A stretch of DNA of 31,320 nucleotides from Promethearchaeota archaeon. Lineage in GTDB: Archaea; Asgardarchaeota; Lokiarchaeia; Sigynarchaeales; SOKP01. Shown here piece after piece: positions 30,857-31,320 of the stretch. Numbering within the stretch: position 1 is the first letter of the stretch; every line of letters begins with the position of its first letter. The stretch spans positions 1-31,320 of the forward strand of contig JAUWBH010000057.1 in the NCBI GenBank assembly GCA_030605085.1. The letters run 5' to 3'. The position numbers were made by a program, and so were the translations under genes. The notes beneath the pieces were generated by a model. The model worked only from the letters and a program-made list of their open reading frames with translations. It searched no databases and had not been told where the DNA came from.

Positions 30857-31319
30857 TTATAAAAAATTGGTAATTTCTATAAAATTCCAAAATTTATGCC
30901 AATTATCAACCTTTCCTTTGGAGGAAAGACCAGCCCTAAGGTTATCAGGCTGTTCGCTCGTCACCGAGTTCAAGACATGCTTCATTTTTGATGTTTTAAT
31001 CATCACTTCGGAAGTCTTGAAGGACGTTATCCCGCTATGCTTGAAAAAATCGTGAAGTTTAGCCCATCTATAGTAGGGACTGCTTGGTTTCAAACGGGGC
31101 TTTATAGCGTCCCCGACTTGTGCAAGCAACCACTTATAGAGGGCTGGAATCTCTTCCTTAAACCCAAGACTTTTTCGAACTATTACATAACTTGCTAACA
31201 CGTGAGTAGATAAGTTATATAATCGTGAATATTTATACTTGCCAATTATAGAGGTGTATGCCGGATGTACCTTTTTAATAAAAATACCTCTTTTAAGGCA
31301 TTTTCGTTCTAATAAGTCT
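30857..31319 (-). CDS. TnpB-related (IS605 OrfB-type) transposon protein, C-terminal part
   Basis: The frame is open to the window edge and reads RGIFIKKVHPAYTSIIGKYK, then LSTHVLASYVIVRKSLGF, with RAGLSSKGKVDNWHKFW near the end. PAYTSxIGKxKY with a downstream His-Ala-Ser-Tyr-Val-Ile-R helix is the C-terminal RuvC-region pattern of TnpB-related proteins from IS200/IS605-type elements. The GTG at 31199-31201 is internal. The segment 30900-31180 is visibly richer in G/C than its surroundings, in keeping with a mobile element. The N-terminus lies outside the window, so activity cannot be judged. No second transposase gene or terminal repeat is seen here. Confidence 0.75.
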   Translation of the reverse strand, partial: DLLERKCLKRGIFIKKVHPAYTSIIGKYKYSRLYNLSTHVLASYVIVRKSLGFKEEIPALYKWLLAQVGDAIKPRLKPSSPYYRWAKLHDFFKHSGITSFKTSEVMIKTSKMKHVLNSVTSEQPDNLRAGLSSKGKVDNWHKFWNFIEITNFL

Positions 31320-31320
31320 A

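Noticed and set aside
30930..31000. Possible tRNA-like sequence (GTTCAAGAC and GC-rich context)
   Set aside because: No acceptor, D or anticodon stem can be drawn, and the stretch is coding on the minus strand for the TnpB-related protein.
1..31320. CRISPR arrays, rRNA, tRNA or a replication origin
   Set aside because: No regularly spaced repeats, cloverleaf sequences, rRNA-like stretches or Orc1/Cdc6-associated repeats were seen.

Overview
The window is AT-rich, with long A/T runs between genes. It looks like an archaeal chromosome, most likely from an Asgard lineage close to Lokiarchaeia. The reasons are the GGTGA-type ribosome binding sites, a Loki-style leucine-rich-repeat protein, a thiolase/DUF35 pair of archaeal type, a HEPN/MNT pair, and the tandem SCP2-like proteins. 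This placement is an inference from gene style; no marker gene or rRNA is present.

Region 1 (1-12.3 kb) is an amplified flavoenzyme locus. It holds the end of one old-yellow-enzyme (OYE)/2,4-dienoyl-CoA-reductase-like protein, three paralogous GlcD-like FAD-linked oxidases, one partner with [4Fe-4S] and CCG domains (GlcF/HdrD style), a complete second OYE-like protein, and the 3' relic of a third OYE copy. A HEPN/MNT pair with the relic of another nucleotidyltransferase sits between oxidases 1 and 2. Two very small genes sit between oxidases 2 and 3.

Region 2 (12.4-19.5 kb) is acyl-CoA metabolism: two paralogous acyl-CoA ligases, an SCP2-type thiolase with its DUF35 partner, a family III CoA-transferase with the alpha-methylacyl-CoA racemase signature, and a VOC protein with the methylmalonyl-CoA epimerase metal-ligand pattern.

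Region 3 (19.6-26.2 kb) has a frameshifted TIM-barrel glycosidase-like gene, a GH4 glycosidase, two tandem nitronate-monooxygenase-like flavoproteins, a wrecked histidine kinase, and two tandem SCP2-like lipid-binding proteins behind palindromic DNA.

Region 4 (26.3 kb to the end) is more ordinary or decaying: an EamA transporter, an LRR protein, a small beta-rich protein, a broken ferredoxin-nitroreductase, a GT4 glycosyltransferase, and the end of a TnpB-related transposase.

Together, regions 1-3 read as a catabolic island for a methyl-branched or alicyclic carboxylic acid (isoprenoid- or sterol-like). The acid would be activated to a CoA thioester, its double bonds oxidised or reduced by flavoenzymes, its 2-methyl stereochemistry corrected, its chain cut by thiolase, and methylmalonyl-CoA epimerised. 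Acyl-CoA dehydrogenase, enoyl-CoA hydratase and hydroxyacyl-CoA dehydrogenase are not in the window, so the pathway is a hypothesis. Several genes carry frame lesions, mostly at A-runs, so either local decay or homopolymer sequencing error must be considered.
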